Program-made: the position numbers and the translations under genes | Shown here: positions 7,257 to 16,777 of the stretch, one piece after another | Layout: every line of letters starts with the position of its first letter | How positions within the stretch are numbered: position 1 is the stretch's first letter | The notes under the pieces: generated by a model | The model's input: the letters and a program-made list of their open reading frames with translations, nothing else | Databases searched by the model: none | Told to the model about the DNA's origin: nothing | DNA from: Gammaproteobacteria bacterium RIFCSPHIGHO2_12_FULL_37_34 | Lineage (GTDB): Bacteria; Pseudomonadota; Gammaproteobacteria; DSM-16500 | DNA: 18,597 bases | Reading direction: 5' to 3' | NCBI GenBank assembly: GCA_001801495.1 | Contig: MGXW01000083.1 | Coordinates: 1-18,597, forward strand

Positions 7257-8126
7257 TTACACATCAGCAACCATCTTTTGCTTAGTTAACTTAGCTAAAA
7301 GACGCGCTATTCCTCCGCGAATTTCACTACGATGCAATATCATATCAATCGCACCGTGCTTTAATAAAAACTCACTGCGTTGAAAACCATCGGGAAGCTT
7401 TTCTCGTATTGTCTGTTCAATCACACGAGGTCCAGCAAAACCAATCAACGCATTGGGTTCGGCAATAATAATATCCCCTAGCATAGCAAGACTAGCTGAT
7501 ACACCTCCCATCGTTGGATCGGTTAATACAGAAATAAACGGTATACCTTGTTCAGAAAGTTTTGCTAACGCAGCGCTTACTTTAGCCATTTGCAATAATG
7601 ATATCAATGCTTCTTGCATACGAGCGCCGCCGCTTGCTGAAAAACTCACGAGTGGAATACGATATTCTATAGCTGTGTTCACAGCGCGTACAAAACGCTC
7701 CCCAACGGCTGCGCCCATAGAGCCGCCAATAAATCCATATTCAAACGCAACTACTACCACCATTAAATGGCATAATTCCCCACGCATCACAATGAGCGCT
7801 TCCTTTTCGCCCGTCTCTTTTTGAGCAGCAGCTAAACGATCTTTATATTTTTTTAAATCACGAAATCTTAGCCTATCTTCTGGACCAACATCAGCAGCAA
7901 TTTCAACACTTGAATCAGGATCTAAGAAATAATTTAACCGTTTCCGAGCCGAAATTCGCATATGATAATCACATTTCGGACAAACTTCTAGATTTCGCTC
8001 GAGCTCAGAACGATAAAGGACTGAATGACAACTATCACACTTAGACCATAATCCTTCCGGAATGCCTTTCTTTGAACTTGCTCCCGTCCGAATTCTGGAA
8101 GGTAATAATTTTTTGAACCAGTTCAT
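7257..8126 (-). CDS. accD: Acetyl-CoA carboxylase carboxyltransferase subunit beta
   Basis: AccD, with AccA, transfers the carboxyl group from biotin to acetyl-CoA to make malonyl-CoA, the first step of fatty-acid synthesis. The 289-residue length is typical. The N-terminal zinc ribbon is intact with Cys at 30, 33, 49 and 52. The carboxyltransferase core follows with GGSMGAAVGERF, SASGGARMQE and LTDPTMGGVSAS, and the oxyanion-forming glycine stretches are present. The neighbours truA upstream and the SPOR gene downstream match the conserved cluster of Pseudomonas and E. coli, though trpF and folC are absent here. It lies 30 bases after truA with AAAGG upstream of the ATG. Confidence 0.97.
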   Translation of the reverse strand: MNWFKKLLPSRIRTGASSKKGIPEGLWSKCDSCHSVLYRSELERNLEVCPKCDYHMRISARKRLNYFLDPDSSVEIAADVGPEDRLRFRDLKKYKDRLAAAQKETGEKEALIVMRGELCHLMVVVVAFEYGFIGGSMGAAVGERFVRAVNTAIEYRIPLVSFSASGGARMQEALISLLQMAKVSAALAKLSEQGIPFISVLTDPTMGGVSASLAMLGDIIIAEPNALIGFAGPRVIEQTIREKLPDGFQRSEFLLKHGAIDMILHRSEIRGGIARLLAKLTKQKMVADV

Positions 8127-8156
8127 AACCTTAACCTTTAATATTAATGTAAAATA

Positions 8157-8933
8157 TTATATCAGAAAGAAAGGCTCGGGAGGTGGAAAAATATAAGGAT
8201 CAGGATAGCGTACATGAATTAAATATAACCCTTCGGGGGAAGCAGTTTCCGCTGCTACACGACGATTTTTTGCCTGTAATACTTCTTTCATCCATTCAGG
8301 ATCTTTAGAACCAGCACCAATTTTCATAAGCACTCCAGCAATATTTCGTACCATATGATGCAAAAAAGCATTCGCTTCAATTTCAAATACAATTAAATGA
8401 TGATGACGTTCAATAGTAAAGGCCATCACATGACGCATGGATGATTTCGAATGGCATTGTGAAGATCGAAATGAAGCGAAATCCTGCTCGCCAATTAAAT
8501 AAGTAGCGGCTTGCTGCATGCGTAAAATATCAAGAGGATAATAATGCCACACCACTTGATGAGATAAAATAGCTGGTCGCACAGGATGATTAAAAATAAT
8601 GTAACGATAACGACGTGATAAAGCAGAAAATCGTGCATGAAAGCTATAATCAACTGCTTTTGCCCATTTTACAATAATAGATGGTGGTAAGTAAGCATTC
8701 GTTCCCCAAATCCAAGCATCAATATGGCGTTTTGCTTGCGTATCAAAATGAACGACTTGCCCTGTCGCATGAACATTGGCATCTGTACGACCTGCACAAT
8801 AGAGATAAATAGGCTCATTTGCAACGTGAGATAATGCATCTTGCAAACTACTTTGAATAGTCGCTACATGAGGTTGCACTTGCCAACCATAAAAACCACA
8901 GCCATTGTATTCAATACCAAGCGCAATACGCAT
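8157..8933 (-). CDS. truA: tRNA pseudouridine(38-40) synthase
   Basis: TruA isomerises uridines 38-40 in the anticodon stem-loop of many tRNAs. The 258-residue protein has the catalytic motif AGRTDANVHATGQV, placing the catalytic aspartate at residue 51, and the later HHMVRNIAGVLMKIG block that contacts tRNA. Length is near E. coli TruA (270). The start lies only 2 bases after the stop of the small FimV-like gene and has no visible Shine-Dalgarno, which suggests translational coupling. It sits in the expected fimV-truA-accD order. Confidence 0.96.
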   Translation of the reverse strand: MRIALGIEYNGCGFYGWQVQPHVATIQSSLQDALSHVANEPIYLYCAGRTDANVHATGQVVHFDTQAKRHIDAWIWGTNAYLPPSIIVKWAKAVDYSFHARFSALSRRYRYIIFNHPVRPAILSHQVVWHYYPLDILRMQQAATYLIGEQDFASFRSSQCHSKSSMRHVMAFTIERHHHLIVFEIEANAFLHHMVRNIAGVLMKIGAGSKDPEWMKEVLQAKNRRVAAETASPEGLYLIHVRYPDPYIFPPPEPFFLI

Positions 8934-8935
8934 TT

Positions 8936-9295
8936 TTATAATTTTAATAAACCCATCAATTCCTTAGCTTCTCGTTGTTGTATATCATTTCCTCGATGCA
9001 GAATATGATCCAACATTTTTTTAGCGAGTTGTGTTTTTCCAACTTCGATATAAGCCCGTACTAAATCAAGTTGCGTAGATAGTTCATCACCACCAGCAAT
9101 AGCGCGAATATCAGTAGATGTGATTTGAGATTTACTAGTTAATACACTTTTGCTCATCATTTGAGAATGAGAAATGTGGCGGGGCATGTTAAATAATTTT
9201 ATGATCAACCATATGCCTACAATAAATAGGAAAATAGATCCGACGCCTACGGTAATAAAAAGAGATAGATAACTTTTAACGAATAATAATAGCAT
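8936..9295 (-). CDS. Miniature FimV-like membrane protein
   Basis: This 119-residue protein has one membrane segment at about 6-31, a short linker, and a C-terminal region (LDLVRAYIEVGKTQLAKKML onward, ending EAKELMGLLKL) that resembles the FimV C-terminal domain, a TPR-like pair of helices. FimV is normally several hundred residues or more with a periplasmic LysM domain; here the LysM and the long acidic middle are missing. The position between asd and truA is exactly that of fimV in Pseudomonas and relatives, which supports homology. I chose the ATG at 9295 because AGGGTGA precedes it; an ATG six codons upstream has no ribosome site. FimV acts in polar assembly and type IV pilus function; whether this remnant does is unknown. 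Confidence 0.75.
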   Translation of the reverse strand: MLLLFVKSYLSLFITVGVGSIFLFIVGIWLIIKLFNMPRHISHSQMMSKSVLTSKSQITSTDIRAIAGGDELSTQLDLVRAYIEVGKTQLAKKMLDHILHRGNDIQQREAKELMGLLKL

Positions 9296-9316
9296 GGCTT
9301 CACCCTGCAGCATATT

Positions 9317-10330
9317 TCATAAATAATTCTTGACTAGATACTCCGCCACTTGTAGGGCATTTAACGCAGCACCTTTACGCAAATTATCAGCAACAACCCA
9401 AAGATTCAACCCATAGGGATGAGAAATATCTTCACGTACCCGACCAATGTATACATCATCTTGACCAGCAGCATCTTTAAGTGGAGTAGGATAAGGATAT
9501 TGCCCTGTTATCAGACGAACACCCTTTGCCTTTGAAAGTAATTCGATAGCCTGAAGAACAGTTATTTTAGATTTCGTTTCAAGATGAACAGATGCTGCAT
9601 GACCACAAAAGACTGGCACCCGAACAGCGGTTGGATTAATTGCGATTGTTTGATCATCATAGATTTTTTGAATTTCCCATACCATTTTCATTTCCTCACG
9701 CGTATAACCATTATCTTGAAAATCATCAATGTGTGGTAATACATTGAACGCGATTTGTTGTGAATACACTTTAGATTGAATCACCTCATTTGCCACCCAT
9801 CGCCTAGTTTGATCTGCTAATTCATTCATCGCTTCTTTGCCTGTTCCTGAAACCGATTGATAAGTGGCAATGTTCATTCGCCGAATGCCTACTGCATCAT
9901 AAATAGGTTTTATACCTACTGCGATAGGAATCGTATTGCAATTAGGATTAGCAATAATATTCATTTTCCGATAACCTGCTAATGCATGAATATTAACTTC
10001 TGGAATAATTAAAGGTACATCCGGATGATTGCGATAAAAATAACTTTTATCAATCACAACACAACCTGCTGCTGTTGCTTGCGGAATATATTCAGCTGCT
10101 AAATCATTACTCACACAGAAAAAAGCGATATCCACAAGATGAAAGTCAAATGTTGCAAGATCTGTGACAGGATAGGTTTTGTTACAACATGTTAATATTT
10201 TTCCAACTGATTGCTGACTGGCAACAAGATGCAAATGCCGAATGGGAAACGCTCTTTCCTCAAGGAGTGATAATAAAGTCGTACCAACTAAACCTGTTGC
10301 TCCCACAACAGCGATTGAATATGCTGACAT
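9317..10330 (-). CDS. asd: Aspartate-semialdehyde dehydrogenase
   Basis: Asd reduces aspartyl phosphate to aspartate semialdehyde, the branch point to lysine, diaminopimelate, threonine and methionine. The 337-residue protein starts MSAYSIAVVGATGLVG with the NADP-binding glycines, has the catalytic cysteine in NPNCNTIP (near residue 129) and the active-site histidine in CGHAASVH. These distinguish it from the inactive Usg paralogue often next door. An upstream extension of 11 residues is open, but it overlaps the previous gene and lacks the family N-terminus; the chosen ATG is 2 bases after the preceding stop codon. It is followed by the small fimV-like gene in the expected order. Confidence 0.95.
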   Translation of the reverse strand: MSAYSIAVVGATGLVGTTLLSLLEERAFPIRHLHLVASQQSVGKILTCCNKTYPVTDLATFDFHLVDIAFFCVSNDLAAEYIPQATAAGCVVIDKSYFYRNHPDVPLIIPEVNIHALAGYRKMNIIANPNCNTIPIAVGIKPIYDAVGIRRMNIATYQSVSGTGKEAMNELADQTRRWVANEVIQSKVYSQQIAFNVLPHIDDFQDNGYTREEMKMVWEIQKIYDDQTIAINPTAVRVPVFCGHAASVHLETKSKITVLQAIELLSKAKGVRLITGQYPYPTPLKDAAGQDDVYIGRVREDISHPYGLNLWVVADNLRKGAALNALQVAEYLVKNYL

Positions 10331-10332
10331 AC

Positions 10333-11226
10333 CTAGCCTTTTTGTTCTACTCCCTGTAACCAAACGCTCATTGCTTCACCCATCAATTGCGGATGAGTTT
10401 CCTGAGCAAGATGTAATTCCTCTCCAAGATCGATAATCTCTATATGAGGTAGATGCTCTTTTGCCCACATCACAGTAGCTATTGTCGTAATAAATCCAGG
10501 AACAGAATAAAGCAACAACTTAGGCAAAGGCGAATGCGTTAATTTTTTTGAATAATGGATAATCAATTTATTCATTTTACTTTTACTATCTCGATTCGAT
10601 AATTCTTTAAGATATTGCACAATAGGCTTTGCTGTCCCATTTTGCATAAAGGGTTGGCGATAGCAATTCATGATTGCAACTGTTAGTGGTTGCATCACAA
10701 CTTGTGGCATCATTTTATCAATAAAAGAAATGCCATTTCTCATGAGATCCTGCTCCCCTTCTTGCTCTATTAACACAGAAAGCTGCTCCTCTAACGGGAG
10801 TGACATGTCTTGATTATTCAAAGCACGTAAAAAAGCTTCGTACAGAACCAATCCCGTACAATTTTTTTCATGATGCATGGCATAATGCAACCCAATCACT
10901 GATCCCAAACCATGCATGACTAATTTGATTTTTTTAAGATTTAATGTATCAATAAAACCTTCCATATAATAAATGTGATCATCAATAGAATAGTCAATAT
11001 CCGGTTTATCTGAATATCCAAAACCAATTAAATCTGGAGCAATACAATGCCCTAATGGCGCAAGATAAGGAAGAATATTGCGCCACACATAAGAAGAAGT
11101 TGGAACACCATGAAGAAATAAAATAGGATCGCCCTGACCCAATTCAATATAATGTATTTTTGATCCGTCAATCTCAACATAGTGTGAAGGGTACACTCCT
11201 TCCTCCCTATTTCTAATCTTTGTCAT
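10333..11226 (-). CDS. Haloalkane-dehalogenase-like alpha/beta hydrolase lacking the nucleophile
   Basis: The 297-residue protein is an alpha/beta hydrolase most like haloalkane dehalogenases: FLHGVPTSSYVWRNILP at about 37-53, the APDLIGFGYSDKP block at about 63-75, and a retained acid position in LYEAF. The conserved nucleophile elbow is expected to read HDWGS but here reads HGLGS, so the Asp is Gly106 and the halide-binding Trp is Leu107. The Asn normally after HG is Val41. The histidine near the C-terminus (LHLAQETHP) is kept. It is therefore unlikely to dehalogenate and may be a pseudoenzyme or a divergent hydrolase. AAGGA lies five bases before the ATG; the gene sits 11 bases after gdh and 2 bases before asd. 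Confidence 0.85.
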   Translation of the reverse strand: MTKIRNREEGVYPSHYVEIDGSKIHYIELGQGDPILFLHGVPTSSYVWRNILPYLAPLGHCIAPDLIGFGYSDKPDIDYSIDDHIYYMEGFIDTLNLKKIKLVMHGLGSVIGLHYAMHHEKNCTGLVLYEAFLRALNNQDMSLPLEEQLSVLIEQEGEQDLMRNGISFIDKMMPQVVMQPLTVAIMNCYRQPFMQNGTAKPIVQYLKELSNRDSKSKMNKLIIHYSKKLTHSPLPKLLLYSVPGFITTIATVMWAKEHLPHIEIIDLGEELHLAQETHPQLMGEAMSVWLQGVEQKG

Positions 11227-11237
11227 CGTTATCCTTT

Positions 11238-14200
11238 TTATGCCATTTGCGCAAAGTCAAATAATTCTCTTAATACAACCGAATAAGTAACAAAGGCAAT
11301 AGTATCACTCGTTTTAATATCAGCAAGTAATTTCTGCCAACGTTCCATCAAAAATTGATACCGATTGATCCAAATATCAATCCGCTGCTCCATACTCATC
11401 TCTTTCGCATTTTTTCCTTTCATACTCAATACTCTGATACTCAGTTTGCGTTGAACGCGATCAAGATCATCACGAAAACCGGCTCTTGCTAATTCATCCC
11501 ATTGTGTATCAACAACATAAGCATTAATTAATCCTCTCAACCAATTGAGCTCCAATCGATTACCCAAAATATAATAGGCTCTAGCCACATCCGCTAAAGC
11601 AAGCTCATATTTTTTGGCAGCTTCAATAATATCGAGCGAAGTGAATAAAGTGTTATAAGTCACCATGTGCTTTGCTAATTTTGCAGGAACATGTTGTTCT
11701 ACCAAATATTGGACCGCTACATGAAATAGTTCTTTATCCGGGTCATCTAATAATTGGGGCAGCTCCTTAACAAGATGTGTAACAGCAGGTGAAAAACTAT
11801 TAATGGTTTCCTGAATATCAATAGAAGATTTACGATTACGTAAAAACCATCGTGTTGCACGACGAATGAGATAATAAATTTGCAGCATCATTTGATATTG
11901 AACATGAGGATCAATTTTATAATCTAACGCGATGATTTGATTCCATAAATCCTCCATGGAAAAAATGCTTTCGGTAATAGCAAAGGAACGAATAATAAAC
12001 GCTAACGAGGCGCCCGTTTCGCGTTGCAAGCGATCAACAAAATTAATGCCCATGCGATCCGTCATACTTTTGCATAATTGAGTTGCAACAATTTCGCGAC
12101 GCAAACTATGTTCTTTCATTAACGTAGGATATTTTTCTCGTAATGGCTTGGGAAATGCGGTTAATAAATATTGATCAAAATAAGAATCTTCTGGAACATC
12201 TGTTTTTAAAATATCTTGTTTCAAATACATTTTACAGTATGCCATCAACATAGCAATTTCTGGACGAGTCAGTGGTTTATTATTTGTTTTACGCTCGATT
12301 AAAGTTTTATCATCCGGTAAAGAAGCTAGCTTTCGATCAAGACGCCCCAATCGCTCCAAATCATTAATATAATAACGTAACAAATCCATTGTTTGCTGCG
12401 CCACTGATGTTTCCAAGCTGAGCATTTGAGTTTGTTCATAATTATCTAACAATACGAGCTCAGCAACTTCGTTTGTCATTCTTTCTAAAAGTTTATCGCG
12501 TTGCTCCTTTGTCATATCCCCTTTCGTAACCAACCCATTCAGTAAAATTTTAATGTTCACTTCATGGTCTGAGCAATCCACACCTGCAGAATTATCAATA
12601 AAATCGGTGTTCACAATACCGCCCTGAAGAGAATATTCAATACGTGCAAATTGCGTCATACCTAAATTTCCACCTTCTGCAATGACTTTAGCGCTCAATT
12701 CAGTAGCATCGATACGAATACTATCGTTTGTACGATCGCTAACATCAGCATGTGATTCATAAGTTGCTTTCACAAATGTTCCAATCCCGCCATTCCATAT
12801 TAAATCAACTGGTGCTTTTAATATGGCCCGAATAAGCTCGTTTGGAATAATCGTATCTTTCTTGAGATTTAAAATTTGCTTCACTTCTGGTGAAAGTTTA
12901 ATTGATTTTGCTGAACGACTAAACACACCACCGCCTGATGAAATCAATTCAGGGTTATAATCCATCCACGTTGATCGAGGCATGTTGAATAAACGTTCGC
13001 GTTCTGCGTAACTTTGCTGAGCATCTGGATTTGGATCCAAGAAAATATGCGCGTGATTAAATGCAGCAAGTAATTTGATATGTTTAGAAAGCAACATGCC
13101 ATTACCAAAAACATCACCGCCCATATCACCAATACCAACCACTGTAAAATCATTTTGTTCTGGATGAATACCTAGCTCGCGAAAATGCCGTTTAACTGAA
13201 ACCCACACACCGCGAGAAGTAATGCCAATTTTTTTATGGTCATATCCAGTCGATCCACCAGATGCAAATGCATCATCTAACCAAAAACCATATTGTTGAG
13301 CAATGCCATTAGCAATATCTGAGAAAGTTGCTGTTCCTTTATCAGCAGCCACCACAAGATAAGGATCATCGTCATCATATCTCACAACATCTTGGGGTGG
13401 CACCACGATGCCGTTTTTTAGATTGTCTGTGATATCTAATAAACCATTGATAAACGTTGAATAACAGCAGACAACCTCTTTCATATATTCATCACGTCCC
13501 ATCTCAGATGTTTGAGATTGTTTTACTACAAAACCACCTTTTGCCCCCTCAGGAACAATCACTGTGTTTTTCACTTGCTGCGCCTTCATTAAACCTAATA
13601 CTTCTGTACGAAAATCTTCTCGACGATCAGACCAGCGCAATCCGCCACGCGCTACTTTACCAGCACGTAAATGTATCCCCTCAACACGTGGGGAATAAAC
13701 AAAAATTTCATATTTAGGTCTTGGTAGGGGTAAATCAGAAATCAAAGTAGGGTCCAATTTAAACGAGAGATAAGATTTCACTTTATCTTGATCACTTTTC
13801 TGAAAATAATTCGTGCGTATAGTCGCCTGTATCATTTCCAATAAACGGCGCACTATTCTATCTTCATCCAGGCTAACAACTGCATCCAACCGTTGTTCTA
13901 TTTCAACAATAAGTGTTGCAACATCTGTGCGTTGATGTTTAGGATCAAAGCGAAGTATAAACAACTGAACCAATAATCGAGTAATTTCAGTATTATTGAC
14001 TAATGCTGCTTCAATATAATTTTGGCTAAACGTAAAACCAATTTGCTTAAGATATTTAGTATAACCACGTAACATGGCCGTTTCTTGCCAACTCAGTTTC
14101 GATTGAAGCACTAATCGATTAAACCCATCATTTTCAGCTTCCCCAAACCAAACTTTACTAAAGGCTTCTTGAAAAATAGCTTTGATTTCATCAATATTAA

Positions 14201-16073
14201 TTTCTTGATTGATTGCATAAGTCATATCAAAATCATTGATCCAAATTAATTGCTTATCTTTTAATTTTACCTCGTGTTGTCTTTCTCCAATAATACGCAA
14301 GCCCATGTTTTCTAATATGGGTAACACATCCGACAAAATAATTGTTTCTTCTGCGTGGAAAAGTTTTAAATTTAAAATGTTACTTCCATTTAAGCGATTA
14401 ATCAGCATGCCTAATTGATTTTTTTCGTTCAGTGTTTCAATAATTTCGATATCACCTAATGCATCATGAGCGGAGGAATGCTCGGTATAACTCGCAGAGA
14501 AGGCTTTTTTATACTTCATGTAATACTTTAATCCATCTGCTTCGCCATAAAAATTAATTAATTGTTCTTTTAATTCATCCGACCATGATCGCGCAATGGC
14601 TATTAATTTTTTCTCGATGTGGGAAATATTATATTCAATAGAAACTTTAGGATTCACACGCACAAGAAAATGAATGCGCGCCAATGCTGAATCGGAAAAA
14701 TAAGTAGTAAATGAACTTTCTGTACCCTTGAATGCCTCTAGTAACACCTCTTGCATAGCATGTGCTAAATCAGTAGTAAAAACTTCACGTGGCACAAATA
14801 TCAAGCAAGAAAAATAGCGATAAAATGCATCACGACGAACTAATAACCGAACACGTTTGCGCTCTTTTAATTGAATAATACCCAAGGTTAAATCAAATAA
14901 TTCTTCATAACTTGCTTGGAATAAATCATCTCGTGGTAAGGTTTCCAAAATATGAACAGCTTCTTTGCCATCGTGACTATCCGGTGGGAAACCTAATCCT
15001 TGCAACACTTGATCCACCTTGTGTCGCAAGAATGGAATTTGCCTGGGGCTAGAATGGTAAGCAACCGATGTATATAAGCCAATAAATCGGCGCTCACCTA
15101 TTAATTCACTTTTCTCATTAAAACGTTTAATACCTACGTAATCCGTATACGCTTCACGATGCACGGTAGATATGGTATTTGTTTTTGCAATAATTAAAAT
15201 ATTTTTAGAAAGAGCCATTTTTCTAGCTTGAGGAGGAAGTTCCGAATAACTTTTAGAAGATGCTATTGAAATTTCATCGCGCAATACGCCCAACCCCGAT
15301 CCAGGAATGGCTTGTAACGCACGATTGATGCCATCACCGATTAATTTATAATCGCGTGCACCTAAAAATGTAAAATTATTATTGATCAGCCAACGCAAAA
15401 AATCACGCGATTCTACAATTTCAGCAGAATCAAGTGTAGGTGGTCGATGATCTAAATCATTCAAGCATTCCTCCACTCGATCGACCATTTTACGCCAATC
15501 AAGAACGGAGAGACGCACGTCACTAAGTACACGATCGATATCAGATTTTAAAGTTCGCGTTGCTTCATCATCCATTAAACGATCGATTTCAATATAAATC
15601 GGAGCTTCTGATAATGCATCTTTTTCTAGTGAGCGGGGTGGTAAAATGTGAGTAATATGATGGTGGTGATCTCGCTTCAATCTTAACCCACCAAAATGAA
15701 TAATAAAATGAGTTTGATAACCATAACGATTGATTACCATGCGGGTTGAATCAACTAAAAAAGGAAGATCATCATGAGAAATTTGAACAATCGTATGTTT
15801 GGATTCCCAACCATCTTTTTCTAAAGTAGGATTAAAAACACATATTTTTACTTCATCCACTAAGCGTTTATTGATTAACTTCCAATGAGAATACAGCATG
15901 GCAAAAAGCTCTTCTGTGGAACGCTCTTGCAAGTCTTCTACTGATGAAGAAGAAAAATAACGTTCTGCAAAAGTCTCGAGCAAATTCGCTTCTTTAGATC
16001 CTGCATGATGTTTAATATAAGCTTGCAGTTTTTTAATGATACTGTGATGTTCACCATTATTAGTATCTGTCAT
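11238..16073 (-). CDS. gdhB: Large NAD-dependent glutamate dehydrogenase (180-kDa class)
   Basis: This enzyme deaminates glutamate to 2-oxoglutarate with NAD and supports amino-acid catabolism. The 1611 residues match the large class found in Pseudomonas, Legionella and relatives rather than the 450-residue hexameric enzymes. A long N-terminal regulatory part (about 1-700, with ACT-like segments) precedes the catalytic core: ARGGLRWSDRREDFRTEVLG near residue 805, VPEGAKGGFV soon after, and a nucleotide-binding GIGDMGGDVFGNGML near 978. The helical C-terminal region is complete. No frameshift is seen over 4.8 kb. It starts 16 bases after tsaB and leads the rest of the run. Reliance on amino acids as carbon source would fit a host-associated bacterium, which is inference. 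The symbol follows the Pseudomonas name. Confidence 0.95.
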   Translation of the reverse strand: MTDTNNGEHHSIIKKLQAYIKHHAGSKEANLLETFAERYFSSSSVEDLQERSTEELFAMLYSHWKLINKRLVDEVKICVFNPTLEKDGWESKHTIVQISHDDLPFLVDSTRMVINRYGYQTHFIIHFGGLRLKRDHHHHITHILPPRSLEKDALSEAPIYIEIDRLMDDEATRTLKSDIDRVLSDVRLSVLDWRKMVDRVEECLNDLDHRPPTLDSAEIVESRDFLRWLINNNFTFLGARDYKLIGDGINRALQAIPGSGLGVLRDEISIASSKSYSELPPQARKMALSKNILIIAKTNTISTVHREAYTDYVGIKRFNEKSELIGERRFIGLYTSVAYHSSPRQIPFLRHKVDQVLQGLGFPPDSHDGKEAVHILETLPRDDLFQASYEELFDLTLGIIQLKERKRVRLLVRRDAFYRYFSCLIFVPREVFTTDLAHAMQEVLLEAFKGTESSFTTYFSDSALARIHFLVRVNPKVSIEYNISHIEKKLIAIARSWSDELKEQLINFYGEADGLKYYMKYKKAFSASYTEHSSAHDALGDIEIIETLNEKNQLGMLINRLNGSNILNLKLFHAEETIILSDVLPILENMGLRIIGERQHEVKLKDKQLIWINDFDMTYAINQEINIDEIKAIFQEAFSKVWFGEAENDGFNRLVLQSKLSWQETAMLRGYTKYLKQIGFTFSQNYIEAALVNNTEITRLLVQLFILRFDPKHQRTDVATLIVEIEQRLDAVVSLDEDRIVRRLLEMIQATIRTNYFQKSDQDKVKSYLSFKLDPTLISDLPLPRPKYEIFVYSPRVEGIHLRAGKVARGGLRWSDRREDFRTEVLGLMKAQQVKNTVIVPEGAKGGFVVKQSQTSEMGRDEYMKEVVCCYSTFINGLLDITDNLKNGIVVPPQDVVRYDDDDPYLVVAADKGTATFSDIANGIAQQYGFWLDDAFASGGSTGYDHKKIGITSRGVWVSVKRHFRELGIHPEQNDFTVVGIGDMGGDVFGNGMLLSKHIKLLAAFNHAHIFLDPNPDAQQSYAERERLFNMPRSTWMDYNPELISSGGGVFSRSAKSIKLSPEVKQILNLKKDTIIPNELIRAILKAPVDLIWNGGIGTFVKATYESHADVSDRTNDSIRIDATELSAKVIAEGGNLGMTQFARIEYSLQGGIVNTDFIDNSAGVDCSDHEVNIKILLNGLVTKGDMTKEQRDKLLERMTNEVAELVLLDNYEQTQMLSLETSVAQQTMDLLRYYINDLERLGRLDRKLASLPDDKTLIERKTNNKPLTRPEIAMLMAYCKMYLKQDILKTDVPEDSYFDQYLLTAFPKPLREKYPTLMKEHSLRREIVATQLCKSMTDRMGINFVDRLQRETGASLAFIIRSFAITESIFSMEDLWNQIIALDYKIDPHVQYQMMLQIYYLIRRATRWFLRNRKSSIDIQETINSFSPAVTHLVKELPQLLDDPDKELFHVAVQYLVEQHVPAKLAKHMVTYNTLFTSLDIIEAAKKYELALADVARAYYILGNRLELNWLRGLINAYVVDTQWDELARAGFRDDLDRVQRKLSIRVLSMKGKNAKEMSMEQRIDIWINRYQFLMERWQKLLADIKTSDTIAFVTYSVVLRELFDFAQMA

Positions 16074-16089
16074 ATCAACTCTCTTATAT

Positions 16090-16743
16090 TCAAATTAAAT
16101 AGCATGGGAGAGCTTGTGCTCCTGCTAACCAATCTCCCCGAGCAAATTTAATCTGCGCTAATATTAATATAGCATGAGCACTTAGGTTAAGTGATGAATT
16201 AATTGCTTTTAATCCAATACTGCTAGTTTTTGTTGATGCGTCACAATCATGATGCCACCCATTTCCAACCCCATACCAATCTGCTCTAGCAGATGGTAGT
16301 TGATCGGAAGGAAGGATTTTTTCATCCCCAATAAGCTCCACATACCCTTCAGCATTGACTTCATAAGTAGCAAAATAAATTTGATTGGATCTCGCATCTA
16401 CAGCAATTAATAATTTTTCCCATCGATGTGTGAGGAAAGCTGTTTGTGCCAACGCGGCCAACGAGGATACAGCAATCACAGGTAGCCCAGTAACAAACCC
16501 TAAACCTTGCGCAACACTGCTTGCAATACGAAGACCAGTAAAACTGCCCGGACCACAACCATAAGCAATAGCATCTAACTGAGAAAGTGTAAGAGAAGAA
16601 GACTCGAGAAGTTCTTGAATCATGGGTAAAATACACATAGCTTGTTGCATAGGATGAGCCTGATTACGCAATCGAATATGATCGCCATCTTGTAAGGCAA
16701 CTGAGCAAACATAGGTTGATGTATCAAAAGCTAAGATTTTCAC
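16090..16743 (-). CDS. tsaB: tRNA threonylcarbamoyladenosine synthesis protein TsaB
   Basis: TsaB pairs with TsaD and TsaE to put threonylcarbamoyl on adenosine 37 of ANN-decoding tRNAs. The 217-residue protein has the ASKHA-type N-terminus MKILAFDTSTYVCSVAL, the block AIAYGCGPGSFTGLRIA at about 60-76, and AVSSLAALA after it, as in E. coli TsaB (231 residues). The start codon is GTG, chosen because the family N-terminus begins exactly there; no good ribosome site precedes it. A palindromic element lies between it and fdxA, 34 bases before the start, and may affect expression. It heads the run with gdh, an unusual partner. Confidence 0.93.
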   Translation of the reverse strand: MKILAFDTSTYVCSVALQDGDHIRLRNQAHPMQQAMCILPMIQELLESSSLTLSQLDAIAYGCGPGSFTGLRIASSVAQGLGFVTGLPVIAVSSLAALAQTAFLTHRWEKLLIAVDARSNQIYFATYEVNAEGYVELIGDEKILPSDQLPSARADWYGVGNGWHHDCDASTKTSSIGLKAINSSLNLSAHAILILAQIKFARGDWLAGAQALPCYLI

Positions 16744-16768
16744 AAAGGTTTGTATATAAATTCTATTA

Positions 16769-16777
16769 AATTAGTCT
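16769..16777. repeat. Left 9-bp direct repeat (AATTAGTCT), probable target-site duplication
   Basis: AATTAGTCT occurs here and again at 16929-16937, exactly at both edges of the palindromic element. A perfect 9-bp direct repeat abutting terminal inverted repeats is the normal footprint of transposition. Confidence 0.75.

Noticed and set aside
10333..11226. Annotation as an active haloalkane dehalogenase (dhaA/linB)
   Set aside because: The Asp nucleophile and Trp are missing in the elbow, so the activity cannot be assumed.
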